Positions 10,518 through 17,897 of a DNA stretch of 64,000 nt are shown here, one piece after another. A program made the position numbers and the translations under genes. Every line of letters starts with the position of its first letter. Within the stretch, counting starts at the first letter, position 1. Under the pieces are notes generated by a model. The model did no database searches, was not told the DNA's origin, and saw only the letters and a program-made list of their open reading frames with translations. The stretch is from Microbacterium album (GTDB lineage: Bacteria > Actinomycetota > Actinomycetes > Actinomycetales > Microbacteriaceae), in contig NZ_BMJY01000007.1 in the NCBI RefSeq assembly GCF_014643695.1, forward strand, positions 1 through 64,000, in the 5' to 3' direction.

Positions 10518-11423
10518 TCAGCGGAGGACGAGCGCGGCGGCGCCCACGAGCGGGCCCTCGTCGCCCAGGGCGCTGCGGACCACGCGCGTCGCGCGCGCGT
10601 AGGGCAGCACGGCGCTCTCGCGCAGCGCGGCGCCGACGAGGTCGACGTAGTCGTCCGACACGCGCGAGAACCCGCCGCTGATCGCGATCACGTCGAGGTC
10701 GAGCAGGGTCGAGGCGTTCGCCAAGCCGAGGCCCACGGCCCGCGCCGAGCGCTGGATGGCCGCGCGCGCCGTGCGGTCGCCCGCGGCCGCGGCACGCCCC
10801 AGGTCCTCGCCCGTCTCCCCGGCCCATCCGCGGCTGCGCGCCCACACGACGCTGGACGGCCCGGACGCGATCTCCTCGAGGGTGCTGTCGCCGACGACGA
10901 GCTGTCCCAGGTGTCCCGCGTTGCCCGAGGCCCCGCCGATCGGGGCGCCGTCCACGACGATCCCGCCGCCCACGCCCGTGGACACCACGATCGACAGCGA
11001 TGCGCGCGCGCCGGCGGCGGCGCCCAGCCAGGACTCCGCCAGCGCGAGACAGCCGCCGTCGTGGCGCAGTCGCACCGGGAAGTCGTCGCTCCCCAGCACC
11101 CGTGCCGCCGCCCCGCGCGCCGCTCCGGTGAGACCGAAGCCGTGCACCCCCGGCATGTTGACGGGGTAGATCGCGCCGTCCGCGCGGTCGATGGGACCAG
11201 CGCTTCCGATCCCGACGCCCGCGAACTCGGCTCCCGCCGGCAGCTGCTCGAGCGCCTGCGCGATCGTGCCGGCGAGAGCCTCGTCGAGGTCGGCGGGAGT
11301 CGCGGATCGCCCGGTCGGGCGGCGGTTGCGACTCGCGGCGATCACCTCGCCTGCCCCGGTGACGAGCGCGGCGTCCAGCTTGGTCCCCCCGAGATCGAGG
11401 GCCAGGGCGAGACGGGCGCTCAC
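10518..11423 (-). CDS. ROK-family sugar kinase (glucokinase-like)
   Basis: This is a 301-residue ROK-fold kinase that probably phosphorylates a hexose or N-acetylhexosamine with ATP in the cytoplasm. The N-terminal phosphate-binding motif is LALDLGGTKLDAAL, and the catalytic aspartate lies in RLRHDGGCLALAE. The usual ROK zinc motif (GHxxV...CxCGxxGC) is present only as NAGHLGQLVVGDSTLEEIASG: the histidine is kept but all the cysteines are missing, so zinc is probably not bound. GTG 11423 (VSARLALALDLGG) is preferred over upstream in-frame codons that would add a low-complexity arginine-rich leader. The gene follows pyrE by 17 bp on the same strand and is probably cotranscribed with it. Substrate is not determinable from sequence. 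Confidence 0.82.
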   Translation of the reverse strand: MSARLALALDLGGTKLDAALVTGAGEVIAASRNRRPTGRSATPADLDEALAGTIAQALEQLPAGAEFAGVGIGSAGPIDRADGAIYPVNMPGVHGFGLTGAARGAAARVLGSDDFPVRLRHDGGCLALAESWLGAAAGARASLSIVVSTGVGGGIVVDGAPIGGASGNAGHLGQLVVGDSTLEEIASGPSSVVWARSRGWAGETGEDLGRAAAAGDRTARAAIQRSARAVGLGLANASTLLDLDVIAISGGFSRVSDDYVDLVGAALRESAVLPYARATRVVRSALGDEGPLVGAAALVLR

Positions 11424-11440
11424 GGCTCGGGCCTCTCGCG

Positions 11441-12016
11441 CTACTGGGGGTCGAGGCCGAGGTCGGCGAGCCCGATCGCGGCGCGCCATTCGAGACCGGC
11501 GGCCTCGATCGCGGCCTGCGCTCCCGTGGAGCGGTCCACGATCACGGCGACCGCGACGACCTCCGCGCCCTCGCGGCGCAGCGCCTCGACGGCTTTGAGC
11601 GCCGACTGCCCGGTGGTCGAGGTGTCCTCGACGACCACCACGCGGCGCCCCGCGACCTCGGCGCCCTCGATCTGGCGTCCGCGCCCGTGGTCCTTGGGCT
11701 CCTTCCGCACGACGAAGGCGTCGAGCGGACGGTCCGTGCGCGCGGACTCGTGCATGATCGCGTTCGCGATGGGGTCCGCCCCGAGCGTGAGCCCGCCGAC
11801 CGCGACGACGTCCGGGATGTCGGCGATCAGGTCGAGCATGATTCGTCCGATGGCCGGTGCCGCACGGTGGTCGAGCGTGAGTCGGCGCATGTCCACGTAG
11901 TACGTGGCCCTCTTGCCGCTCGAGAGGGTGAAGTCGCCGTGGAACACCGCCTCGTCCCTGATGAGGCGCACGAGCGCCTGCCGGTCGGCTTCGATCTCGG
12001 GAGAGGAGGCGGGCAT
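11441..12016 (-). CDS. pyrE: Orotate phosphoribosyltransferase
   Basis: PyrE joins orotate to PRPP to make orotidine 5'-monophosphate in pyrimidine synthesis. The 191-residue protein has the family features: FTLSSGKRATYYVD for orotate contacts, the basic loop RKEPKDHGRGRQIEG, and the PRPP-binding motif VVVVEDTSTTGQS near residues 128-140. ATG 12016 stands seven bases from TAGACT (complement of 12024-12029), consistent with a leaderless mRNA; longer in-frame starts upstream would run through that box. The ROK kinase gene follows. Other pyr genes are absent from the window, so pyrE is detached from a pyr operon here. Confidence 0.95.
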   Translation of the reverse strand: MPASSPEIEADRQALVRLIRDEAVFHGDFTLSSGKRATYYVDMRRLTLDHRAAPAIGRIMLDLIADIPDVVAVGGLTLGADPIANAIMHESARTDRPLDAFVVRKEPKDHGRGRQIEGAEVAGRRVVVVEDTSTTGQSALKAVEALRREGAEVVAVAVIVDRSTGAQAAIEAAGLEWRAAIGLADLGLDPQ

Positions 12017-12101
12017 GCCGAACAGTCTACGGACGGCGCGGATGCTCATCGCGGCGGTCGAGTGACGGGTTCGCGTCGGCGGCACGACCTAGGCTGGTTC
12101 C

Positions 12102-12944
12102 ATGCGTCTCGCCACCTGGAACGTGAACTCGATCCGCGCCCGCGTGGGGCGCATCGTCGCCTTCGCCGAGCGTGAGCACATCGACGTCTTGGCGATGCAG
12201 GAGATCAAGTGCACGCCGGCGCAGTTCCCGTACGCGGAGTTCGAGGCGGCCGGGTACCACGTCGAGGCCCACGGCCTGAACCAGTGGAACGGCGTCGCGA
12301 TCGCGAGCCGTGAGCCCATCGAGGACGTCGAATATGCCTTTCCGGGCATGCCGGGCTTCCTGAAGGATCATGACGGCCCGGACGCGCCGCTCGAGGCGCG
12401 CGCGATCGGCGCCACGGTGGCCGGCGTGCGGGTGTGGAGCCTGTACGTCCCCAACGGACGCTCGCTACGCGACCCGCACTACGTCTACAAGCTGCACTGG
12501 CTCAAGGCGCTCGAGGAGCACACGCGCGCGACGCTGGCGGCCGACCCCGACCTGCCGCTCGCGCTGGTCGGCGACTTCAACATCGCCCCCACCGACGCCG
12601 ACAACGGCGACCCCCAGGTGGTCGAGGGCGCCACGACGCACGTCTCGCCCGCCGAGCGCGAGGCGTTCGCGGCGCTCGAGTCGGCCGGCGTCACCGACGT
12701 CGTGCGCCCGCTCGTGCCGACCGGCTACACCTACTGGGACTACAAGGCCCTCAAGTTCCCACGCGACCAGGGGCTCCGCATCGACTTCATCCTCGGATCA
12801 CGCGCTCTGGCAGACGCGGTGACCGGCGCGGCGATCCACCGCGACGAGCGCAAGGGCGACGCCCCGAGCGATCACGTGCCGGTCGTCGTGGACCTCGACC
12901 TCGAGCCGGCCGACGAGGACGACGTCCCGATGATCTTCGGCTGA
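12102..12944 (+). CDS. xth: Exodeoxyribonuclease III / AP endonuclease
   Basis: This is a 280-residue Mg2+-dependent exonuclease III of the EEP (endonuclease/exonuclease/phosphatase) superfamily, which cleaves DNA at abasic sites in base-excision repair. Visible motifs are MRLATWNVNSIRAR (start, Asn7), MQEIKC with the metal-binding glutamate, LVGDFNIAPTDAD with the catalytic Asp-x-Asn, the DYKALKFPRDQGLRIDFIL segment and SDHVPVVVDL with the catalytic His near the C-terminus. ATG 12102 lies six bases after TAGGCT (12090-12095), giving a probable leaderless transcript. It is divergent from pyrE. Confidence 0.95.
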   Translation: MRLATWNVNSIRARVGRIVAFAEREHIDVLAMQEIKCTPAQFPYAEFEAAGYHVEAHGLNQWNGVAIASREPIEDVEYAFPGMPGFLKDHDGPDAPLEARAIGATVAGVRVWSLYVPNGRSLRDPHYVYKLHWLKALEEHTRATLAADPDLPLALVGDFNIAPTDADNGDPQVVEGATTHVSPAEREAFAALESAGVTDVVRPLVPTGYTYWDYKALKFPRDQGLRIDFILGSRALADAVTGAAIHRDERKGDAPSDHVPVVVDLDLEPADEDDVPMIFG

Positions 12945-12952
12945 CCACCGTC

Positions 12953-12980
12953 CGCGACGGAGAACTCCAGGTCCGTCGCG
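12953..12980 (+). terminator. Stem-loop after xth
   Basis: A perfect 9-bp stem, CGCGACGGA / TCCGTCGCG, with a 10-base loop begins 9 bases after the xth stop. No T tract follows, as is common in high-GC actinobacteria. It separates xth from the two-component pair at 13022. Confidence 0.5.
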
Positions 12981-13021
12981 CGAGGGAGGACGGGCCGCGG
13001 TGCGTTCCGTACCGTGGAGGC

Positions 13022-14326
13022 ATGTCGCTTCTCACGCGCGCGCCGGCGCGGCCGGCAACGGACCCGGCCCCGCCCGACGCACCGCTCGTGCGCCCTCGCC
13101 CCACCGCGGCCGATCTGCGTCTGGACGGCCTGCTCGCCGGCGGGCTGTTCGTCACCGCCATGATCAGCCTGGCGCTGTCGTCCATCTCGGGGATCGTCGA
13201 GCTCCAGCACGGGGGCAGCCCGTGGCTCGTCGTCTTCAGCGCACTCATGACGCTCCCTCTCGCGCTGCGCCGCCGGCTGCCCATCACTGTCGCCGTCGTC
13301 GTGTGCGGCGCGTACTTCGCGCAGGCGTCGATCTTCGCGCTGCCCGAGCTGTACGTGAGCCAGGTGGCGATGTTCGCCGCGCTCTTCACGATCGGCGCCT
13401 GGGTGAACGACCGCCGCAGAGCCGCGTGGGCGCGGATCCTGATCATCGTGGCGATGTTCGTATGGCTGTTGGTGAACACCTACCTCGGAGCCGTGCACCC
13501 CACGGAGGACCCCGAGATGTACGCCGGCGCATTCTCGCCGTATGTCGCGTTCATGCTCATGCAGTGGCTGATCAACGCGGCGTACTTCGGCGGCGCGTAC
13601 TACCTGGGCGATCGCGCGTACGCCGCCGCACTCGACCGCCATGCACTCCGTGAGCGCACGCGCGAGCTGGAGGAGGAGCGCGAGACGTCGGCCGCGCAGG
13701 CCGTCGCGCTGGACAGGGTGCGGATCGCGCGGGAGCTGCACGACGTCGTCGCACACCACGTGTCGGCCATGGGGGTGCAGGCGGGCGCCGCGCGCACCGT
13801 GCTCGACCGGGACGTGGATGCCGCGCGCGCCATGCTTGAGTCCGTCGAGCGTTCGGCTCGTTCGGCGATCGACGAACTGCATCATCTCCTCGACACCCTC
13901 CGCACGCCGGAGGACGAGGACGCCCCGCCGTCGACGCTGCGGCTCGACCGGCTCGAGTCGCTCGCGCGCCAGGTGTCCGCGGCGGGCACGCCGACGACCT
14001 TCACCGTCGTGGGCGATCCCGTGGAGGTGCCCGAGATCGTGCACGTGAACCTGTACCGGATCGCCCAAGAGGCGCTCACCAACGCACGACGACACGGCGG
14101 GCCGGGCGTCACCGCCGACGTGCGGCTGCGCTACGAGCCCGGCGCCGTCGAACTCGAGGTGACCAACACGGGTCGCGTGCGGCCCGGCGCACGCCCCGGG
14201 ATGGGACAGCTCGGGATGCGCGAGCGGGCCATCGCATCGGGCGGCACGCTGGAGTTCGGCCGGCGAGAGCGAGGCGGCTACCTGGTGCGAGTGCGCGTGC
14301 CGGTCCGGACGGCGGTGCCGGCGTGA
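13022..14326 (+). CDS. NarL-type sensor histidine kinase
   Basis: This is a 434-residue membrane kinase of the HisKA_3 class. The N-terminal half has about five to six hydrophobic segments between residues 35 and 205, then a coiled linker (ERTRELEEERETSAAQ). The dimerisation motif RIARELHDVVAHHVSAMGVQAG carries phosphoacceptor His240. The ATP-binding domain has an N-box at Asn354 (EALTNARRHG) and a G-box GMGQLGMRERA. ATG 13022 lies six bases after TACCGT (13010-13015), with GGAGG in the gap, so it can be read as leaderless or Shine-Dalgarno led. It forms one unit with the regulator at 14323 and probably controls the ABC exporter that follows, as in many drug- or bacteriocin-responsive modules (inference). 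Confidence 0.92.
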   Translation: MSLLTRAPARPATDPAPPDAPLVRPRPTAADLRLDGLLAGGLFVTAMISLALSSISGIVELQHGGSPWLVVFSALMTLPLALRRRLPITVAVVVCGAYFAQASIFALPELYVSQVAMFAALFTIGAWVNDRRRAAWARILIIVAMFVWLLVNTYLGAVHPTEDPEMYAGAFSPYVAFMLMQWLINAAYFGGAYYLGDRAYAAALDRHALRERTRELEEERETSAAQAVALDRVRIARELHDVVAHHVSAMGVQAGAARTVLDRDVDAARAMLESVERSARSAIDELHHLLDTLRTPEDEDAPPSTLRLDRLESLARQVSAAGTPTTFTVVGDPVEVPEIVHVNLYRIAQEALTNARRHGGPGVTADVRLRYEPGAVELEVTNTGRVRPGARPGMGQLGMRERAIASGGTLEFGRRERGGYLVRVRVPVRTAVPA

Positions 14327-15006
14327 ACGGCATGAACGACATGAACGGTGTGCGCGTGCTGCTCGTCGACGACCACGCGACCATGCGCATGGGGTTCCGG
14401 ATGATCCTCGAGGCCTCGGGAATCGACGTCGTGGGCGAGGCGGCGACCGGCGCGGAGGCGGTGTCCGCGGCCGCCTCGCTGAGGCCGGAAGTGATCTGCA
14501 TGGACGTGCAGATGCCCGATCTCGACGGCATCGAGGCGACGCGGCGCATCCTCGCCGCCGCGCGCGACGCTCCGCCCCGCATCGTGATCGTCACGACCTT
14601 CGACCGCGACGACTACCTGTTCGCGGCGCTCGACGCGGGGGCCAGCGGCTTCCTGCTCAAGAACGCCGGCCCGGAGGAGCTCGTCTCGGCGGTGCGCGTC
14701 GTCGCCGCGGGCGACGCCCTCCTCGCGCCGGGCGTCACGCGCCGGGTGATCGAGCGGTTCGCGCGCACGTCCGGCAATGGCAGCGACGTACCCGTGCGGC
14801 CTCCCGAGATCGATCCGGGACTCACGGAGCGGGAGCGCGAGGTGCTGCGCCTGCTCGCGCAGGCCCTCAGCAACGCGGAGATCGCGCAGCAGCTCTACAT
14901 CGGCGAGGCCACGGTCAAGACCCACGTGTCGAACGTGCTGCAGAAGCTCGGCGCGCGCGACCGCGTCGCCGCGGTCGTCTACGCCCACCGCCACGGTCTG
15001 GCCTGA
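14323..15006 (+). CDS. NarL/LuxR-family response regulator
   Basis: The 227-residue response regulator pairs with the kinase just upstream; its GTG start overlaps the kinase TGA by four bases. The receiver has LLVDDHATMRMGF, phosphoacceptor Asp61 in ICMDVQMPD, IVTTFD and FLLKNAG. The LuxR helix-turn-helix is LTEREREVLRLLAQALSNAEI followed by IGEATVKTHVSNVLQKLGA near the C-terminus. In-frame ATG codons at 14332 and 14341 (MNDMNGVRVLL) are alternative starts. The ABC exporter begins 129 bp downstream with its own TAGCGT box, so it is a likely target rather than part of the same message. Confidence 0.93.
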   Translation: MNGMNDMNGVRVLLVDDHATMRMGFRMILEASGIDVVGEAATGAEAVSAAASLRPEVICMDVQMPDLDGIEATRRILAAARDAPPRIVIVTTFDRDDYLFAALDAGASGFLLKNAGPEELVSAVRVVAAGDALLAPGVTRRVIERFARTSGNGSDVPVRPPEIDPGLTEREREVLRLLAQALSNAEIAQQLYIGEATVKTHVSNVLQKLGARDRVAAVVYAHRHGLA

Positions 15007-15135
15007 GCGCCCGGTCCGGTCCCGCTCGCGGCTTCCCCACCCCGGCGGAGCCGCACGCGCGAACATCCGCCGCGCGGGGGATGCCCGCGCGGCGCGCCCT
15101 CCCTAGCGTGAAAGCACGGACAGAAAGGATCGCGG

Positions 15136-16020
15136 ATGCTCACACTGCGCGGGATCGTCAAGACGTACGGGGACCGGAGGGTGCTCGACGACGTGTCGTT
15201 CGACGTGCCGCCCGGGCGCCTCACGGGCTTCGTCGGCGGCAACGGCGCCGGCAAGACCACGACCATGCGGATCATGCTCGGTCTGCTCGCCCACGAGGAG
15301 GGCGAGGTGGCGCTCGACGGCGCGCCGGTCACCGCCAATGACCGGCGCAGCTTCGGCTACATGCCCGAGGAGCGCGGCCTCTACCCGAAGATGAAGGTGC
15401 TCGAGCACATCGTGTACCTCGCGCGGCTGCACGGCTTCTCGCGCTCGGACGCCACCGAACGCGCCACCGCGCTGCTCGAGCAGCTGGGCCTGGGCGAGCG
15501 ACTGGGCGACAACATCGAGGCGCTGTCGCTCGGCAACCAGCAGCGCGCCCAGATCGCCGCGGCTCTCGTGCACGATCCGTCCGTCCTGATCCTGGACGAG
15601 CCGTTCTCGGGCCTGGACCCCCTCGCCGTCGAGGTCGTCGCCGGCGTGCTGGCCGACCGCGCGGCACAGGGCACCGCGGTGCTGTTCTCGTCGCATCAGC
15701 TCGATGTGGTCGAGCGTCTGTGCGACGACCTGGTCATCATCGCGGGCGGCACCATCCGCGCGAGCGGATCGCGCGACGAGCTGCGCGCCGCGCACTCCAG
15801 CCGCCGGTTCGAGCTCGTCTCCTCGGGCGACGCCGGCTGGCTGCGAGAGGAGGCGGGCATCCACGTCGTCGAGTTCGACGGCGGGTACGCCGTGTTCGAC
15901 GCCGACAGCGACGAGGCCGCCCAGCGCGTGCTGCGCCGCGCCGTCTCCCTCGGCGACGTGGCGAGCTTCGCCCCGCAGCGTCCCACCCTCGCCCAGATCT
16001 TCAAGGAGGTCATCCAGTGA
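15136..16020 (+). CDS. ABC transporter ATP-binding protein (NatA/DUF4162-type exporter)
   Basis: This 294-residue ATPase subunit of an ABC-2 exporter has Walker A GGNGAGKTTT near residues 33-42, a signature written LSLGNQQRAQ (the LSxGNQQ variant typical of NatA-like exporters), Walker B VLILDEPFSGLDP, and the switch region SSHQLDVVE. The extended C-terminal domain resembles DUF4162. ATG 15136 is preceded by AAAGGA. A TAGCGT box at 15104-15109 is a candidate -10. The permease gene overlaps its stop by four bases. The substrate could be an ion, antibiotic or peptide; sequence alone does not tell. Confidence 0.92.
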   Translation: MLTLRGIVKTYGDRRVLDDVSFDVPPGRLTGFVGGNGAGKTTTMRIMLGLLAHEEGEVALDGAPVTANDRRSFGYMPEERGLYPKMKVLEHIVYLARLHGFSRSDATERATALLEQLGLGERLGDNIEALSLGNQQRAQIAAALVHDPSVLILDEPFSGLDPLAVEVVAGVLADRAAQGTAVLFSSHQLDVVERLCDDLVIIAGGTIRASGSRDELRAAHSSRRFELVSSGDAGWLREEAGIHVVEFDGGYAVFDADSDEAAQRVLRRAVSLGDVASFAPQRPTLAQIFKEVIQ

Positions 16021-17138
16021 GCACGCAGACTCCCACCGCTTCCCGGCCCGCTCCCCCCACCCTCTCGACGGCGCAGGGCGTGTGGCTCGTCGCCGAGCGC
16101 GAGATCGGCGGCAAGCTCCGCAGCCGCTCGTTCCTGATCTCCACGGCGATCCTGCTCGTGCTCGCACTCGGCGGCGTGCTGTGGATGGGCTTCAGCGCCA
16201 ACGACGACAGCAGCACCCCCGTGGCGGCCACCGCGGCGACGTCCGCGCAGCTGTCCGAGATGCCGGGCATCGAGGTCACCGAGGTCACCGACCGCGCCGA
16301 GGCGGAGGCGCTCGTGCGCGACGGCGAGGTGGACGCCGCGGTGCTGCCCGACGACGCCTCCCCCACCGGCCTGCTCGTGGTCGCCAACGAGTCGGCGCCG
16401 CAGTCGCTGCTCATGCAGCTGTCCGTGATGCCATCGGTCGAGCTGCTGGATCCGGACGCCGCGGGCGACGGCCCGATGCGCTACATCCTCGGACTCATCT
16501 TCGGCATCATCTTCATGATGGCCGCGATGACCTTCGGCTCCCCGATCGCGATGAGCGTGATCGAGGAGAAGCAGACCCGCGTCGTCGAGATCCTGATCTC
16601 CGCGATCCCGGCGCGCGTCCTGCTCGCCGGCAAGGTGCTCGGCAACACCGTCCTGGCGATCGGTCAGATCGTGCTCCTCATCGCGGTCGCGATCGTGGGC
16701 CTGGTGATCACGCAGCAGACCGCCCTGCTGCAGGGGCTGGGCGCGCCGCTGGTGTGGTTCGCGGTCTTCTTCCTGTTCGGCTTCCTGCTCCTGGCGGCGA
16801 TGTTCGCCGCGGCCGGATCGCTCGTCTCGCGGCAGGAGGACTCCGGCCCGACGCTCACTCCCGTGATCTACCTGACGATGATCCCCTACTTCCTCGTCCT
16901 GATCTTCGGGCAGAACACGATCGTGATGACCGTGCTGTCGCACGTGCCGTTCTCCGCGGCGGTCGCGATGCCGATCCGGCTGTACTTCAACGAGGCGCAG
17001 TGGTGGGAGCCGCTCGTGGCGCTCGGGGTGCTCCTGGCCTCCTGCGCGCTCGTCATCGCCCTCGGCGCGAAGATCTACGAGAACTCGCTGCTGCGCATGG
17101 GGGCCCGCGTCAAGCTCAAGGAGGCCCTGCGCGGGTGA
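16017..17138 (+). CDS. ABC-2 type permease (NatB-like)
   Basis: This is a 373-residue membrane partner of the upstream ATPase. It has one N-terminal membrane segment (about residues 41-60), a roughly 110-residue extracytoplasmic loop with DRAEAEALVRDGEVDAAVLP (typical of the NatB/YhaP family), and five further hydrophobic segments from about residue 155 to the end. The conserved VIEEKQTRVVEILISAIP motif sits after the second segment. GTG 16017 overlaps the ATPase stop (GTGA). A strong hairpin 15 bp after the stop closes the operon. Confidence 0.9.
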   Translation: MSTQTPTASRPAPPTLSTAQGVWLVAEREIGGKLRSRSFLISTAILLVLALGGVLWMGFSANDDSSTPVAATAATSAQLSEMPGIEVTEVTDRAEAEALVRDGEVDAAVLPDDASPTGLLVVANESAPQSLLMQLSVMPSVELLDPDAAGDGPMRYILGLIFGIIFMMAAMTFGSPIAMSVIEEKQTRVVEILISAIPARVLLAGKVLGNTVLAIGQIVLLIAVAIVGLVITQQTALLQGLGAPLVWFAVFFLFGFLLLAAMFAAAGSLVSRQEDSGPTLTPVIYLTMIPYFLVLIFGQNTIVMTVLSHVPFSAAVAMPIRLYFNEAQWWEPLVALGVLLASCALVIALGAKIYENSLLRMGARVKLKEALRG

Positions 17139-17153
17139 GCGCGCCTCCGTTAC

Positions 17154-17184
17154 GCGGGGCGCGGCCGGAATGGCCGCGCCCCGC
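17154..17184 (+). terminator. Terminator after the ABC exporter operon
   Basis: A perfect 13-bp stem (17154-17166 with 17172-17184), GCGGGGCGCGGCC pairing with GGCCGCGCCCCGC around the loop GGAAT, follows the permease stop by 15 bases. Confidence 0.75.
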
Positions 17185-17252
17185 GAGCGGTTATGGTCAC
17201 GGAGGGCGGCGATGTCGCCCGGTCTTCATCCACCGAACCGAGGAGTCACCGT

Positions 17253-17840
17253 ATGGGAGCCGCCACGCTCGTCCGCACCGCCACCACCGATCACCCCGTC
17301 CTGGACGTCCTCGCCGAGCGCTGGAGCCCGCGCGCCTTCGACGCCGAGGCACCGATCGACGAGGCGAAGCTCGCGAGCGCGCTCGAGGCTGCCCGGTGGA
17401 GCCCCTCGGCCAGCAACACGCAGCCGTGGCGCTTCATCGTCGCCCGACGCGGTTCGACGGAGCACGCGGCGATCGCCGAGGCGCTGGTCGGCTTCAACCG
17501 GGCATGGGCCCCCAACGCCTCCGTGCTGCTCGTGGCGATCGCGGAGGTCGCCGACGAGGCGGGCGAGCCGCGCCGCTGGGCCCAGTACGACCTCGGCCAG
17601 GCGATGGCGCACTTCTCGGTCCAGGCGCACCACGAGGGCCTGCACGTGCACCAGATGGGAGGCTTCGACGTCGAGGCGGTGCGCGCACGCTTCGGCCTCG
17701 ACGAGCGATTCGTCCCGCTGACGGTCTCCGCGATCGGCGTCTTCGGCGACCACCGGTCGCTGCCCGAGAAGCTCCTCGAGCGCGAGACCGCGCCCCGCGT
17801 GCGGCGCCCGCTCCGCGACTCGGTCATCGTCGACGCCTGA
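17253..17840 (+). CDS. Nitroreductase family protein
   Basis: This is a 195-residue FMN-dependent nitroreductase-fold enzyme that probably reduces nitro or quinone compounds with NAD(P)H. The family FMN-binding beginnings are visible as RWSPRAFD near residue 23 and ARWSPSASNTQPWRF near residues 46-60; the ASNTQPW stretch contacts FMN phosphate. The middle has QYDLGQAMAHFSVQAHHEGLHVHQMGGFD, the usual cofactor region. ATG 17253 is preceded by GAGGAG; an earlier in-frame GTG would lengthen the N-terminus without family support. A TATGGT box at 17192-17197 is a candidate -10. The physiological substrate is unknown. Confidence 0.88.
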   Translation: MGAATLVRTATTDHPVLDVLAERWSPRAFDAEAPIDEAKLASALEAARWSPSASNTQPWRFIVARRGSTEHAAIAEALVGFNRAWAPNASVLLVAIAEVADEAGEPRRWAQYDLGQAMAHFSVQAHHEGLHVHQMGGFDVEAVRARFGLDERFVPLTVSAIGVFGDHRSLPEKLLERETAPRVRRPLRDSVIVDA

Positions 17841-17850
17841 GCGGATCAGC

Positions 17851-17885
17851 GCGAAGGGCCGGCGGATCGTCCGCCGGCCCTTCGC
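17851..17885. terminator. Bidirectional terminator between nitroreductase and clpB
   Basis: A perfect 15-bp stem, GCGAAGGGCCGGCGG (17851-17865) with CCGCCGGCCCTTCGC (17871-17885), lies between two convergent genes, 10 bp after the nitroreductase stop and 12 bp from the clpB stop, so it can serve both strands. Confidence 0.82.
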
Positions 17886-17897
17886 GCGTTTCACGCC

